Shown: positions 37,607 through 47,544 of the stretch, in pieces
Layout: every line of letters begins with the position of its first letter
Numbering within the stretch: the first letter of the stretch is position 1
Assembly (NCBI RefSeq): GCF_002831585.1
Contig: NZ_CP025113.1
Location: 1,116,001 to 1,180,000 of the forward strand
Origin: Bradyrhizobium sp. SK17
GTDB lineage: Bacteria > Pseudomonadota > Alphaproteobacteria > Rhizobiales > Xanthobacteraceae
Length of the DNA stretch: 64,000 nucleotides
Direction of reading: 5' to 3'
Made by a program: the position numbers and the translations under genes
Notes under the pieces: generated by a model
Database searches by the model: none
What the model saw: the letters and a program-made list of their open reading frames with translations, nothing else
Told to the model about the DNA's origin: nothing

Positions 37607-38101
37607 ATGACCACCCAGCGACGCAGCTACGAGACGGGCCACAAGCCCAAATGCCTTGTCATCGTCGATGACACCGCGGAATGGGACCGCGCGGTCTATT
37701 ACGCCAGCCGATGGGCGATCCGGGTCGGCGGCGGCGTCCTGATGCTGCGGGTGATCGAGACCGAGGACCAGAACCAGCAATGGCTCGGGGTCGCCGACAT
37801 CATGCGCGCCGAGGCCGAGGAGGCCGCCAATGAGGCGCTCGACCGCGCCGCCGGCCGCGCCAACGGGATCGCCGCGATCACCCCGGAGCGGGTGATTCGC
37901 GAGGGCGACCCGACCGAGCAGATCCTCGACGTGATCGACAAGGACGTCGACATCGCGATGCTGGTGCTGGCGGCCAATCCGGGCGCCGAGGGCCCCGGGC
38001 CGATCATCACCACCATGGCCAAGACCATGGGCGCGTTCCCGATTCCGGTGACCATCGTGCCCGGCGGCCTGACCGACGCCGAGATCGACGCGCTGTCCTA
38101 G
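37607..38101 (+). CDS. Universal stress protein (UspA) family
   Basis: A 164-residue UspA-fold protein: KCLVIVDDTAEWDRAVYYASRWAIRVGG at the N-terminus (the usual D-x-S-x-x-A nucleotide-binding start, here D-D-T-A), and near the C-terminus MLVLAANPGAEGPGPIITTMA followed by PIPVTIVPGGL. The usual ATP-binding GxxGxxxxxxGS loop is altered, so nucleotide binding is uncertain. USPs bind adenine nucleotides and raise stress tolerance. ATG 37607 is chosen; ATG 37568 would start inside the hairpin region. Located between trpS and nfuA. Confidence 0.85.
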   Translation: MTTQRRSYETGHKPKCLVIVDDTAEWDRAVYYASRWAIRVGGGVLMLRVIETEDQNQQWLGVADIMRAEAEEAANEALDRAAGRANGIAAITPERVIREGDPTEQILDVIDKDVDIAMLVLAANPGAEGPGPIITTMAKTMGAFPIPVTIVPGGLTDAEIDALS

Positions 38102-38119
38102 AGGAATATTCACAACCGT

Positions 38120-38209
38120 CGTCATGGCCGGGCTTGTCCCGGCCATCCACGTTCTTTCGCGTAGGCGGCAGCAAAGACGTGGATGCCCGGCACAAGGCCG
38201 GGCATGACG
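38120..38209. repeat. Palindromic repeat, family A (copy 3)
   Basis: Begins CGTCATGGCCGGGCTTGTCC and ends GGCCGGGCATGACG with inner CCATCCACG and ACGTGGATG arms. Its first 20 bases equal those of copy 1 (22022-22108). It starts 19 bases after the universal stress protein stop. Confidence 0.8.
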
Positions 38210-38361
38210 AGGATGCGAGGCCAGCCCTCCTCCAGCTATTCAGAATCGGCCATAAGGGACCTGGAACCGCGGTTTTGCGGCTTGATCGGCGGCTTTTTAG
38301 TTGCCATTTGGTAGGGGAACCCAACGCGCCGGCCTTGAACCGGCGACGCCGGAGACAGCAA

Positions 38362-38931
38362 ATGTTCATTCAGACCGAAGCCACCCCCAATCCCGCCACC
38401 CTGAAATTCATCCCGGGCCGTACGGTGCTCGACAGCGGGACCATAGAATTCTCGTCCGCCGAATCGGCCGCGCGCTCGCCGCTCGCCGAACGGCTGTTCG
38501 CCGTGCCCGGCGTCACCGGCGTGTTCTATGGCGCCGATTTCGTCACCGTGACCAAAGCGGATGGCGACTGGCAGCACCTCAAGCCCGCGATCCTCGGCGC
38601 CATCATGGAGCACTACATGTCCGGCGCGCCGCTGCTCGCCGACGGCACCGCTGGCAGCGACGACGCGCGCGACGAGGAAGACGAGTTCTTCGACGAGGCC
38701 GATGCCGAGACGGTCGAGCAGATCAAGGACCTGATCGAGACCCGGGTGCGGCCGGCGGTTGCCAATGACGGCGGCGACATCACCTTCCGCGGCTTCAAGG
38801 ACGGCATCGTCTATCTCAACATGAAGGGCTCCTGCGCCGGTTGCCCGTCATCGACCGCGACCTTGCAGCACGGCATCCAGAACCTGCTCCGGCACTTCGT
38901 GCCCGACGTGCAGGAAGTGCGGCCGATGTGA
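38362..38931 (+). CDS. nfuA: NfuA-type iron-sulfur cluster scaffold (NifU family)
   Basis: A 189-residue protein with an N-terminal Nfu_N domain (MFIQTEATPNPATLKFIPG, the alphaproteobacterial/mitochondrial Nfu1 opening) and a C-terminal NifU-like domain with DLIETRVRPAVANDGGDI and the cluster-binding SCAGCPSS (C-x-x-C). An acidic linker (DEEDEFFDEAD) joins them. It delivers Fe-S clusters to apo-enzymes such as MiaB and lipoate synthase; miaB lies about 2.6 kb downstream. GGAG is 7 bases before ATG 38362. A 260-base gap with a repeat precedes the gene. Confidence 0.93.
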   Translation: MFIQTEATPNPATLKFIPGRTVLDSGTIEFSSAESAARSPLAERLFAVPGVTGVFYGADFVTVTKADGDWQHLKPAILGAIMEHYMSGAPLLADGTAGSDDARDEEDEFFDEADAETVEQIKDLIETRVRPAVANDGGDITFRGFKDGIVYLNMKGSCAGCPSSTATLQHGIQNLLRHFVPDVQEVRPM

Positions 38932-38938
38932 TGGAGAG

Positions 38939-39014
38939 GCGAATAGTGATTGGCGAATGGCGAATAGGGATCCGCCCTGATCGTCCATTCGCTATTCGCC
39001 ACTCGCCATTCGCC
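38939..39014. repeat. Inverted repeat built from GGCGAATGGCGAATAG motifs
   Basis: 76 bases between nfuA and tsaB made almost entirely of the heptads GCGAATA, GCGAATG and GCGAGTG and their complements: GGCGAATGGCGAATAGGG on one arm and ATTCGCTATTCGCCACTCGCC on the other. The arms can form a long hairpin. It ends 5 bases before tsaB, so it may affect translation of that gene. Confidence 0.7.
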
Positions 39015-39019
39015 CCTTC

Positions 39020-39715
39020 ATGATCATTCTCGCCATCGATACCGCGCTCGACGCCAGCTCCGCGGCGGTGCTCGACACCGACACCGGCAACACGCTTGCG
39101 ATCGAATCGCAGACCATGCAGCGCGGTCATGCCGAAGCCCTGATGCCGCTGATCGGGCGCGTGATGAAGGCAAGCGGCATCGGCTTCACCACGCTCGACC
39201 GCATCGCGGTCACCACCGGCCCCGGCAGTTTCACGGGATTGCGCGTCGGCCTCTCGGCAGCGCGCGGCATCGCGCTGGCAGCCGCGAAGCCGATCGTCGG
39301 GCTGTCGACGCTCGCCGCCTATGCCGCGCCGCTGGTCGCGGAGAATGGCGCGCATACGATCCTGTCGGCGATCGATGCGCGGCATGATCACGTCTATTTC
39401 CAATTGGTGGGCGGCGACGGCGGCCCGATGCTCAAGCCGAAGGTGGCCCCGATCTCGGAAGCACTCGAGGCCGCGCAATTCGGCGCGCTGCACCTGGTCG
39501 GCAACGCCGCGAATATTCTCGCCGAACGCTGGCCTGCCGACGCGACGCCGCCGGTGAAGGTCGATCGACAACCGGCGCCCGACATCGCCTGGGTCGCCTG
39601 GGTCGGTGCGGCGATCGATCCCGACACCGCGCCGCCGCGGCCGTTCTATCTGCGCGCACCCGATGCGAAGCCGCCAAAGGACCGGCTCGAAATCAGCGCG
39701 CCGCCATCGACATGA
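39020..39715 (+). CDS. tsaB: tRNA threonylcarbamoyladenosine biosynthesis protein TsaB
   Basis: A 231-residue TsaB (YeaZ), partner of TsaD and TsaE in forming t6A at position 37 of ANN-decoding tRNAs. It begins MIILAIDTALDASSAAVLD, followed by RGHAEALMPLIGRVM and VTTGPGSFTGLRVGLSAARGIALA, the hallmark sequences. The actin-like fold is complete. The last codon overlaps rimI by four bases (ATGA), the usual coupling. The ribosome binding site is not clear because a palindromic repeat ends 5 bases upstream. Confidence 0.95.
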   Translation: MIILAIDTALDASSAAVLDTDTGNTLAIESQTMQRGHAEALMPLIGRVMKASGIGFTTLDRIAVTTGPGSFTGLRVGLSAARGIALAAAKPIVGLSTLAAYAAPLVAENGAHTILSAIDARHDHVYFQLVGGDGGPMLKPKVAPISEALEAAQFGALHLVGNAANILAERWPADATPPVKVDRQPAPDIAWVAWVGAAIDPDTAPPRPFYLRAPDAKPPKDRLEISAPPST

Positions 39716-40197
39716 TCGGCTGGTTGTCACGATGGTGGGGCGGCGGACCGTCCGCAGTCGAGCCCGCATCGTTGCGCGACGCTGCGCGGCTCGCGCAACT
39801 GCACGGCGCCTCGTTCCATCGTGGCTGGGGCGAAGGCGAATTCGAAACGATGCTGACCGAGCGCAACACGCTGGTGCACCGGTTGCGCCAGGGCCGCAGG
39901 GTGATCGGCTTCGCGGTGTCGCGGATGGCCGCGGACGAGGCGGAAATCCTCTCGATTGCGATCGATTCCAATCAGCGCGGACGCGGCCTGTCGCGCGACC
40001 TGCTGCTGACCCATCTCGGCCATCTGGCCGGCCGCGGCATCCGCACCATCTTCCTCGAGGTGGAAGAGAATAATCAGCCGGCGCGACGGCTCTATGAAAG
40101 GGCCGGATTCGGCGTGATCGGCCGCCGCGAGCGCTACTACAAGCAGCCCGGTGGGGAACATTTGAACGCGCTTCTGATGCGGCGCGACTTGTCGTAA
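39712..40197 (+). CDS. rimI: Ribosomal-protein-alanine N-acetyltransferase RimI
   Basis: A 161-residue GNAT enzyme overlapping tsaB. The acetyl-CoA site is IAIDSNQRGRGLSRDLLLTHL (R-x-x-G-x-G) followed by IFLEVEENNQPARRLYERAGFGVIGRRERYY, the RimI signature of N-x-x-A-x-x-L-Y-x-x-x-G-F. RimI acetylates the N-terminal alanine of S18. An N-terminal basic/glycine stretch precedes the domain. The tsaB-rimI-fur-miaB order is conserved in rhizobia. Confidence 0.92.
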   Translation: MIGWLSRWWGGGPSAVEPASLRDAARLAQLHGASFHRGWGEGEFETMLTERNTLVHRLRQGRRVIGFAVSRMAADEAEILSIAIDSNQRGRGLSRDLLLTHLGHLAGRGIRTIFLEVEENNQPARRLYERAGFGVIGRRERYYKQPGGEHLNALLMRRDLS

Positions 40198-40262
40198 CAT
40201 CGGCGCGGTGGCAGAACAGCGCCCTGCTCCGCCACCCGAAGCCAAGAACTCGGCAAGGACCC

Positions 40263-40715
40263 ATGACGACGGTGAAAATCCCGCCTGCGCAGAAGAATAC
40301 CGGCATCGAGGCGCGCTGCGCCGCGACCGGCATGCGCATGACCGAACAGCGCCGCGTGATCGCGCGGGTGCTGGCGGAAGCCATGGATCATCCCGACGTC
40401 GAGGAGCTCTACCGCCGCTGCGTGGCGGTCGACGACAAGATCTCGATCTCGACGGTCTATCGCACCGTCAAGCTGTTCGAGGATGCGGGGATCATCGAGC
40501 GTCACGATTTCCGCGAAGGCCGCGCGCGCTACGAGCAGATGCCGGAGAGCCATCACGACCATCTGATCAACCTGCGCGACGGCAAGGTGATCGAGTTCAC
40601 CTCCGAGGAGATCGAGAAGTTGCAGGCCGAGATCGCGCGCAAGCTCGGCTACAAGCTGGTCGATCACCGTCTCGAGCTGTATTGCGTCCCGCTCGACGAA
40701 GACGGCAAATCGTAG
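40263..40715 (+). CDS. fur: Fur family transcriptional regulator (Fur/Mur type)
   Basis: A 150-residue winged-helix metalloregulator. The DNA-binding part is GMRMTEQRRVIARVLAEAMDHPDVEELYRR and ISISTVYRTVKLFEDAGIIERHDF; the metal/dimer part has RYEQMPESHHDHLINLRDGKVIEF with its His cluster. Unlike E. coli Fur there is no CxxC pair and no C-terminal His tail, as expected for rhizobial Fur-type proteins, some of which respond to manganese (Mur) rather than iron. Irr-type HHH heme-binding is absent. Which metal it senses cannot be read from sequence alone. Position between rimI and miaB agrees with the rhizobial fur/mur locus. Confidence 0.88.
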   Translation: MTTVKIPPAQKNTGIEARCAATGMRMTEQRRVIARVLAEAMDHPDVEELYRRCVAVDDKISISTVYRTVKLFEDAGIIERHDFREGRARYEQMPESHHDHLINLRDGKVIEFTSEEIEKLQAEIARKLGYKLVDHRLELYCVPLDEDGKS

Positions 40716-40769
40716 ACGCGCGCACGCGGCGCAATCAGCTTCGCGCGCAAAGGAACGCATCACCGAACC

Positions 40770-41468
40770 ATGGGCTTTGATCTCGTCATCTTCGATTGCG
40801 ACGGCGTGCTGGTCGACAGCGAGGTGATCTCCTGTCGCGCGCATGCGGAAACGCTGACGCGGCACGGCTTTCCGATCACGCCGGACGGCGTGCTGAAGCG
40901 TTTCCTCGGCGTATCCGACCGCGAGGCGCGGCGGATCGTCGAGAGCGAGATCGGCCGCGCACTGCCCGACGGCTTCGAGGCCGAGGTCAAGCACGCGACG
41001 CTGAGCTTCTATGCCAACGACCTCAGCGCGATCGCGCATGTCGGCGATGCCATCGCCGCGCTCGGCTTGCCGAAATGCGTGGCCTCCAGCGGCACGCCGG
41101 AGAAGATCCATCATGGACTGACCTGCGCCGGGCTGTACGACCAGCTCGCGCCGCATATTTTCTCTGCCACCCAGGTCAAGCGCGGCAAGCCGGCACCCGA
41201 TCTGTTCCTGTTCGCGGCCGCCCGGATGGGCGCCAAACCTGAGCGCTGCGTCGTGATCGAGGACAGCGTGGCCGGCGTCACCGGCGCCCGCGCCGCCGGC
41301 ATGACCGTGCTCGGTTTCTACGGCGGCAGCCATTGCACGGGGGAACACGAGGCGACGTTGCGCGGGGCCGGCGCGGCCGAGACATTCGCCGATATGCGCC
41401 AATTGCCCGATTTGATCGCCCGGCTGAGCCAAAAACACGGCTCGATCGCTGGATTTTCGCCGGTTTAG
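40770..41468 (+). CDS. HAD superfamily phosphatase-like hydrolase
   Basis: A 232-residue HAD hydrolase of the beta-phosphoglucomutase/phosphoglycolate phosphatase type. Motif I is FDCDGVLVDSE with the nucleophile Asp, motif II is VASSGTPEKIHHG, motif III includes KRGKPAPDLFLFAAARMG, and motif IV is CVVIEDSVAGVTGARAAGM. Substrate not defined: 2-phosphoglycolate or other small phosphates are likely. It stands 54 bases after fur and 60 bases before miaB. No signal peptide. Length normal. Confidence 0.88.
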   Translation: MGFDLVIFDCDGVLVDSEVISCRAHAETLTRHGFPITPDGVLKRFLGVSDREARRIVESEIGRALPDGFEAEVKHATLSFYANDLSAIAHVGDAIAALGLPKCVASSGTPEKIHHGLTCAGLYDQLAPHIFSATQVKRGKPAPDLFLFAAARMGAKPERCVVIEDSVAGVTGARAAGMTVLGFYGGSHCTGEHEATLRGAGAAETFADMRQLPDLIARLSQKHGSIAGFSPV

Positions 41469-41528
41469 GCTATATTTGAGCCCCGGCGCCCGGATGGCGC
41501 CGTTTGCATTTTTCGCTCTCAGGGTTCC

Positions 41529-42917
<1,389 letters not shown>

Positions 42918-42922
42918 AATCC

Positions 42923-43993
42923 TTGCCCAAAAGCGCATCGGATTCGCCTTCGCTCGCTCCCAGCCGCAAACCAGACCGCGACATGCAAATGCCACCTGAG
43001 ACCCGGCCCCCTGAAACTCAGGTCGTCATCGATTTCGACGACAACCGCGCCGCATCCGCGCTGGTCGGCCCCTACGGACAGAATCTGGCGCTGATCGAGC
43101 GGCGGCTCGGCGTCGTGGTCGATTCGCGCGGCAATCATCTCACCATCGCGGGCTCCCGCGACGGCTGCGACGCCGCGCGGCGCGTGCTCGAGACGCTTTA
43201 TGCGCAGGCCGTCGAAGGCCACGATCTCGATCAGGGCGAAGTCGAAGGCGCGATCCGCGCCGTGATCGCGCAAGGCTCGCTGTTCGAGTTCGACAACAAG
43301 ACCGCGAAGCCGACCTTCGAGACCATCAACCTGCGCAAGCGTCCGGTGCGCGCCCGCACCGCGGCGCAGGATTCCTACATCCGCGCGCTGAAGCGGCACG
43401 AGCTGGTGTTCGGCATCGGCCCGGCCGGCACCGGCAAGACCTGGCTTGCGGTCGCCCATGCGGCGCAGCTGTTCGAGCGCAAGGAAGTCGATCGCATCAT
43501 CCTGACGCGGCCGGCGGTCGAGGCCGGCGAGCGGCTCGGCTTCCTGCCCGGCGACCTCAAGGAGAAAGTCGATCCGTATCTGCGCCCGATCTACGATGCG
43601 CTGTACGATCTGATGGATGCCCGCGTCGTCGAGCGCGCGCTGCAAGGCAACGAGATCGAGATCGCGCCGCTCGCCTTCATGCGCGGCCGTACCCTGACCA
43701 ATGCGGCCATCATCCTCGACGAGGCACAGAACACCACGTCGATGCAGATGAAGATGTTCCTGACGCGTCTCGGCGAGAACAGCCGGATGATCGTCACCGG
43801 CGATCCCTCGCAGGTCGACCTGCCGCACGGCCAGGCCTCGGGCCTCGCTGAAGCCGTCAAGCTGCTCGACGGCGTCGAGGGCATCGCGCAGGTGCACTTC
43901 AAGGCCGAGGACGTCATCCGCCATGAGCTGGTGGCGCGCATCGTGGCCGCCTATGAGGGATTGCCGCAAAAGCCGGCAAAGGCCAGATCTTGA
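42923..43993 (+). CDS. phoH: PhoH-like ATPase (YbeZ)
   Basis: A 356-residue PhoH-type P-loop protein. An N-terminal KH-like region (residues 35-110) precedes the P-loop GPAGTGKTW and Walker B IILDEAQNTTSMQMKMFLTRLG, with RMIVTGDPSQVDLP (sensor) following. YbeZ-type PhoH acts with the RNase YbeY, encoded next, in ribosome and RNA quality control. The start is TTG 42923 with GGAG 10 bases upstream; ATG 42983 is an alternative that removes 20 residues. The 3' end overlaps ybeY. Confidence 0.93.
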   Translation: MPKSASDSPSLAPSRKPDRDMQMPPETRPPETQVVIDFDDNRAASALVGPYGQNLALIERRLGVVVDSRGNHLTIAGSRDGCDAARRVLETLYAQAVEGHDLDQGEVEGAIRAVIAQGSLFEFDNKTAKPTFETINLRKRPVRARTAAQDSYIRALKRHELVFGIGPAGTGKTWLAVAHAAQLFERKEVDRIILTRPAVEAGERLGFLPGDLKEKVDPYLRPIYDALYDLMDARVVERALQGNEIEIAPLAFMRGRTLTNAAIILDEAQNTTSMQMKMFLTRLGENSRMIVTGDPSQVDLPHGQASGLAEAVKLLDGVEGIAQVHFKAEDVIRHELVARIVAAYEGLPQKPAKARS

Positions 43994-44559
43994 GCCCAAT
44001 AGCTTCGGCCGCGAGCCCGCGCGATGCGGGTTCCGGCCATAACGCAGATTTTGAAACGAAGGTGTCAGCTTTTCCTGCAACCGAGGTTCTCGTCACCGCC
44101 GAATGCTGGCAGGCCGAGCCCAATGCCGACGCGGTGATTCATCGCGCCATCGAGGCTGCCGCCGAAATCGCCGATGCCGATGTCGCCGGCGCCGAGCTTG
44201 CGGTGATGCTGACCGACGACGCCGGCATCCGCACCCTCAACGCCAATTGGCGCAGCATCGACAAGCCGACCAACGTGCTGTCGTTTCCGGCGCTGCAACC
44301 GGAAGGTCCAGGCGGACCCGACGATGCCCCGCGCATGCTCGGCGACATCGCGATCGCCTACGAGACGACGCGGCGGGAGGCCGATGACGAACAGAAACCG
44401 TTCGACCATCATTTGAGCCATCTTGCGGTGCACGGCTTCCTGCATCTGATCGGCTATGACCACGAGAATGACGACGATGCCGAGGACATGGAAAACCTCG
44501 AGCGCGAGATCCTGTCCTCCCTCGGCATTCCCGACCCCTATGCGGATCGGATCGCCTGA
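43990..44559 (+). CDS. ybeY: Endoribonuclease YbeY (rRNA maturation factor)
   Basis: The zinc-binding motif HGFLHLIGYDH (H-x3-H-x5-H) is complete and is preceded by LGDIAIAYETT and DKPTNVLSFPA. YbeY is the RNase needed for 16S rRNA 3' end processing. The 189-residue frame starts at TTG 43990, overlapping the phoH stop (TTGA); a GTG at 44062, in front of MSAFPATEVLVTAECW-like sequence, would give a more usual 165 residues. I keep the longer reading but the start is unsure. The gene ends one base before the tlyC start. Confidence 0.92.
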   Translation: MSPIASAASPRDAGSGHNADFETKVSAFPATEVLVTAECWQAEPNADAVIHRAIEAAAEIADADVAGAELAVMLTDDAGIRTLNANWRSIDKPTNVLSFPALQPEGPGGPDDAPRMLGDIAIAYETTRREADDEQKPFDHHLSHLAVHGFLHLIGYDHENDDDAEDMENLEREILSSLGIPDPYADRIA

Positions 44560-44560
44560 C

Positions 44561-45673
44561 ATGCCGGATTCCGAACCGACCCACGACAACCCGCGCAACG
44601 TGAGCAACCTGCCTGCCGTGGTGCATGACGGCGAGGTGCAGCGCCCGGCGGCCGAGGGCTGGCTGGTGCGCGCGATCCGCACATTGTTCGGCTGGAAGGC
44701 CGGCTCGGTGCGCGACGATTTGCAGGTGGTGCTCGACGCCTCGACGCCCGACGACGTCGGCTTCTCGGCGATCGAACGCACCATGCTGCGCAACATCCTG
44801 TCGCTCAACGAGCGGCGGATCGCCGACGTCATGATTCACCGCGCCGACATCGTCGCGGTCAAGCGCGACATTCCGCTCGGCGAATTGATGAGCCTGTTCG
44901 AGAGCGCGGCGCATTCGCGGCTCGTCGTCTACAACGAAACCCTCGACGATCCCGAGGGCATGGTGCACATCCGCGACCTGCTCGCCTTCATGACCGCGAA
45001 GGCGCGCGTCACCGACGCGACCAAGACCAAGCGCAAGAAGCCTTTTCCTGCCGGCCTCGACCTGCGCAGCGTCGATCTCGCGCTGCCGCTGGCGGACGCC
45101 AACATCATCCGCAAGCTGCTCTACATCCCGCCGTCGATGCGCGCGATCGACCTGTTGGCGCAGATGCAGGCCTCGCGCATCCATCTCGCGCTGGTGGTCG
45201 ACGAATATGGCGGCACCGACGGGCTGGTGTCGATCGAGGATATCGTCGAGCAGATCGTCGGCGAGATCGACGACGAGCATGATTCCGACGAGCCGCCGTC
45301 GATCGTTCGGCAGGCGGACAACTCCTTTCTCGCCGACGCCCGCGCCAGCCTCGACGACGTCCGTTCGGTGATCGGCGATGACTTCGTGATCGGCGACGCC
45401 GGCGAGGAGGTCGAGACGCTGGGCGGCTACCTCGTGTCGTTCGTCGGCCGCCTGCCGGTGCGCGGCGAGGTGATTTCGGGCCCCGGGAATTACGAGGTCG
45501 AGGTGCTCGACGCCGATCCGCGGCGGGTCAAGCGCGTGCGGATCACCGCGCGCAAGGAGCGCCCGGCGCCGCGCAAGGAGCGCGAACGGCGCCGCGAGCA
45601 GACGCCGGACTCCGGCAACCCGCAGGCCAACGACAATTCACCGCCGCCCGGCGAAGGAGCCGGTCCGCAGTGA
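44561..45673 (+). CDS. Hemolysin/CorC family transporter-associated protein with CBS pair (TlyC-like)
   Basis: A 370-residue cytosolic protein with two CBS domains (ERRIADVMIHRADIVAVKRD and MRAIDLLAQMQASRIHLALVVDEYGGTDGLVSIEDIVEQIVG) and a C-terminal CorC_HlyC domain (GEEVETLGGYLVSFVGRLPVRGEV). In contrast to full HCC proteins it lacks the DUF21 membrane part, like E. coli CorC/YbeX. It follows ybeY directly and overlaps lnt (GTGA), the conserved ybeZ-ybeY-corC-lnt order. A basic, disordered tail of about 35 residues follows. ATG 44561 fits; the upstream frame to 44456 lies inside ybeY. Role: magnesium/cobalt homeostasis or membrane-linked ribosome function, not proven. Confidence 0.9.
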   Translation: MPDSEPTHDNPRNVSNLPAVVHDGEVQRPAAEGWLVRAIRTLFGWKAGSVRDDLQVVLDASTPDDVGFSAIERTMLRNILSLNERRIADVMIHRADIVAVKRDIPLGELMSLFESAAHSRLVVYNETLDDPEGMVHIRDLLAFMTAKARVTDATKTKRKKPFPAGLDLRSVDLALPLADANIIRKLLYIPPSMRAIDLLAQMQASRIHLALVVDEYGGTDGLVSIEDIVEQIVGEIDDEHDSDEPPSIVRQADNSFLADARASLDDVRSVIGDDFVIGDAGEEVETLGGYLVSFVGRLPVRGEVISGPGNYEVEVLDADPRRVKRVRITARKERPAPRKERERRREQTPDSGNPQANDNSPPPGEGAGPQ

Positions 45674-47283
45674 AGCTCTCCGACAAGCTCCGATCGATCG
45701 GCCTTGCCGTCATCCTGACCTGGGGATGGAAGCGCGCGGTGCTCGCGCTCGCGGCCGGCGCATTGTCTTCGCTGGCGATGGCGCCGTTCAACGCCTGGCC
45801 GGTGCTGTTCCTCACCTTCTCCATCGCGGTCTGGCTGATCGACGGCGCGGCGGCCGGGCGCTGGCGCGGCGCACCCGCGGCGGCGATGTCGGGCTTCTGG
45901 TTCGGCCTCGGCTATTTCGTGCCGGGACTGTACTGGATCGGCTACGCCTTCTTCGTCGATGCCGACACCTTCGCCTGGCTGACGCCGTTCGCGGTGCTCG
46001 GCCTGCCCGCCTATCTCGCATTGTTCACTGCCTTCGGCTTCGCGCTGGCGCGGCTGATCTGGCCGCGCGACGCCTCGCGCGTGCTGGCGCTTGCGGTCAG
46101 CCTCACGATTTCAGAATGGCTGCGCGGCCATCTCTTGAGCGGCTTCCCGTGGAATGCGTTCGGCTACGCGCTGACCGAACCGCTGGCGTTGGCACAAACT
46201 GCATCGCTGATCGGGCTATGGGGCATGACGTTCCTGGCGGTTGCGATCTTCGCAAGCCCGGCCGTGCTGATCGACGGCGCATCGCGCGGCCGCAAGCCAT
46301 GGCGCGCACCGGCGACCGCGGTGCTGGTTCTGGCGGCGATGCTGGCGTTTGGCGCGGTCCGCCTGTCGCAGGCGCCGACCAGGATGGTCGATGGCGTCAA
46401 GCTGCGCATCATGCAGCCGGATCTGCAACAGGACGCCAAGTTCAACTACTCCGCCAAGGCGGCGGTGATGCAGAAATATCTCACATTGTCGGATCGGGCC
46501 TCGGGACCGCACTCCACCGGTGTGAGCGACTCAACCATCCTGATCTGGCCGGAATCCGCGTTTCCGTTCTTCCTGACGCGCGAAGCCGATGCGATGGCGC
46601 AGATCGCCGCGCTGCTGCCGAAAGGAACCGTGCTGATCACCGGCTCGGTGCGCGCGCCCGATCTGCCGCCCAATGTGCGCGTCACGCGCGCCTATAATTC
46701 CATCTACGTGATCGACCATGACGGCAGCGTGCTCGCGGTCTACGACAAGCTGCACCTTGTCCCATTTGGAGAATATCTGCCGTTCCAGGACTGGATGGAG
46801 AAGCTCGGCTTCGTGCAGCTCACCAAGGTGCAGGGCGGCTTCATTCCCGGCACGATCCGCCGCACGCTCGATATTCCGAATGCACCGCGCGCATTGCCCT
46901 TGATCTGCTATGAGGCGATCTTTCCCGGCAATGTGGTGAGCCGCGACGACCGTCCCGGCTGGATCATCAACGTCACCAATGACGGCTGGTTCGGAATCTC
47001 GACCGGCCCCTATCAGCATCTGCAACAGGCCCGGCTGCGCTCGATCGAAGAAGGCCTGCCGCTGGTGCGCGCCGCAAATACGGGCGTCTCGGCGGTCATC
47101 GACCCGCTCGGGCGAATCGTCGCACGACTCGGACTCGGAATCGAAGGCGTGCTCGATGCCGGCCTGCCGGCAGCGCTGCCGCCGACGATCTACGCGCGTG
47201 TCGGGAACATCCCCGCCGCTGTAATTGTGTTAGTTGCCCTCGCAATCGTATTGCGGAGACGTTTTGTCAGGCGAAAAGCCTGA
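45670..47283 (+). CDS. lnt: Apolipoprotein N-acyltransferase
   Basis: A 537-residue inner-membrane enzyme that adds the third acyl chain to lipoproteins. About seven N-terminal hydrophobic segments precede the nitrilase-like domain, whose catalytic Glu is in WPESAFPF, Lys in YDKLHLVPFGEYLP and Cys in PLICYEAIFPG. One more hydrophobic segment ends the protein. The start GTG 45670 overlaps the upstream stop. Complete, all catalytic residues present. In this order lnt closes the tsaB-to-lnt run. Confidence 0.96.
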   Translation: MKLSDKLRSIGLAVILTWGWKRAVLALAAGALSSLAMAPFNAWPVLFLTFSIAVWLIDGAAAGRWRGAPAAAMSGFWFGLGYFVPGLYWIGYAFFVDADTFAWLTPFAVLGLPAYLALFTAFGFALARLIWPRDASRVLALAVSLTISEWLRGHLLSGFPWNAFGYALTEPLALAQTASLIGLWGMTFLAVAIFASPAVLIDGASRGRKPWRAPATAVLVLAAMLAFGAVRLSQAPTRMVDGVKLRIMQPDLQQDAKFNYSAKAAVMQKYLTLSDRASGPHSTGVSDSTILIWPESAFPFFLTREADAMAQIAALLPKGTVLITGSVRAPDLPPNVRVTRAYNSIYVIDHDGSVLAVYDKLHLVPFGEYLPFQDWMEKLGFVQLTKVQGGFIPGTIRRTLDIPNAPRALPLICYEAIFPGNVVSRDDRPGWIINVTNDGWFGISTGPYQHLQQARLRSIEEGLPLVRAANTGVSAVIDPLGRIVARLGLGIEGVLDAGLPAALPPTIYARVGNIPAAVIVLVALAIVLRRRFVRRKA

Positions 47284-47544
47284 TCCTGTATATCGCCGGT
47301 TGTCGCCGAACCCGAAAAAACGTCGAAATTCGCCTCAGTGCGATTCCACCAGTTGACAGATCGACCGTGCGCTTCGCATTGTACGGCTCCACGCGAAATC
47401 ACAAGTCCCGTCAGCCCCTTTGCGCAAATTGTCCGCATTTCGTCCCGATCCTCCTTGCAGGATTTGACGGCACCGGCGCCTGAGGCATACTCCACTTCCA
47501 ACTTGCCTCAGCCACGGGCGCGCAATCCCTTAGGAGAGTTGGAG

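Noticed and set aside
38326..38361. Antisense tRNA-like T-arm (GGTTCAAGG flanked by CCGG arms) before nfuA
   Set aside because: The distance from the T-arm to the nearest CCA-like end is too long, the 5' half would fall in nfuA coding sequence, and no acceptor or anticodon pairing is found.
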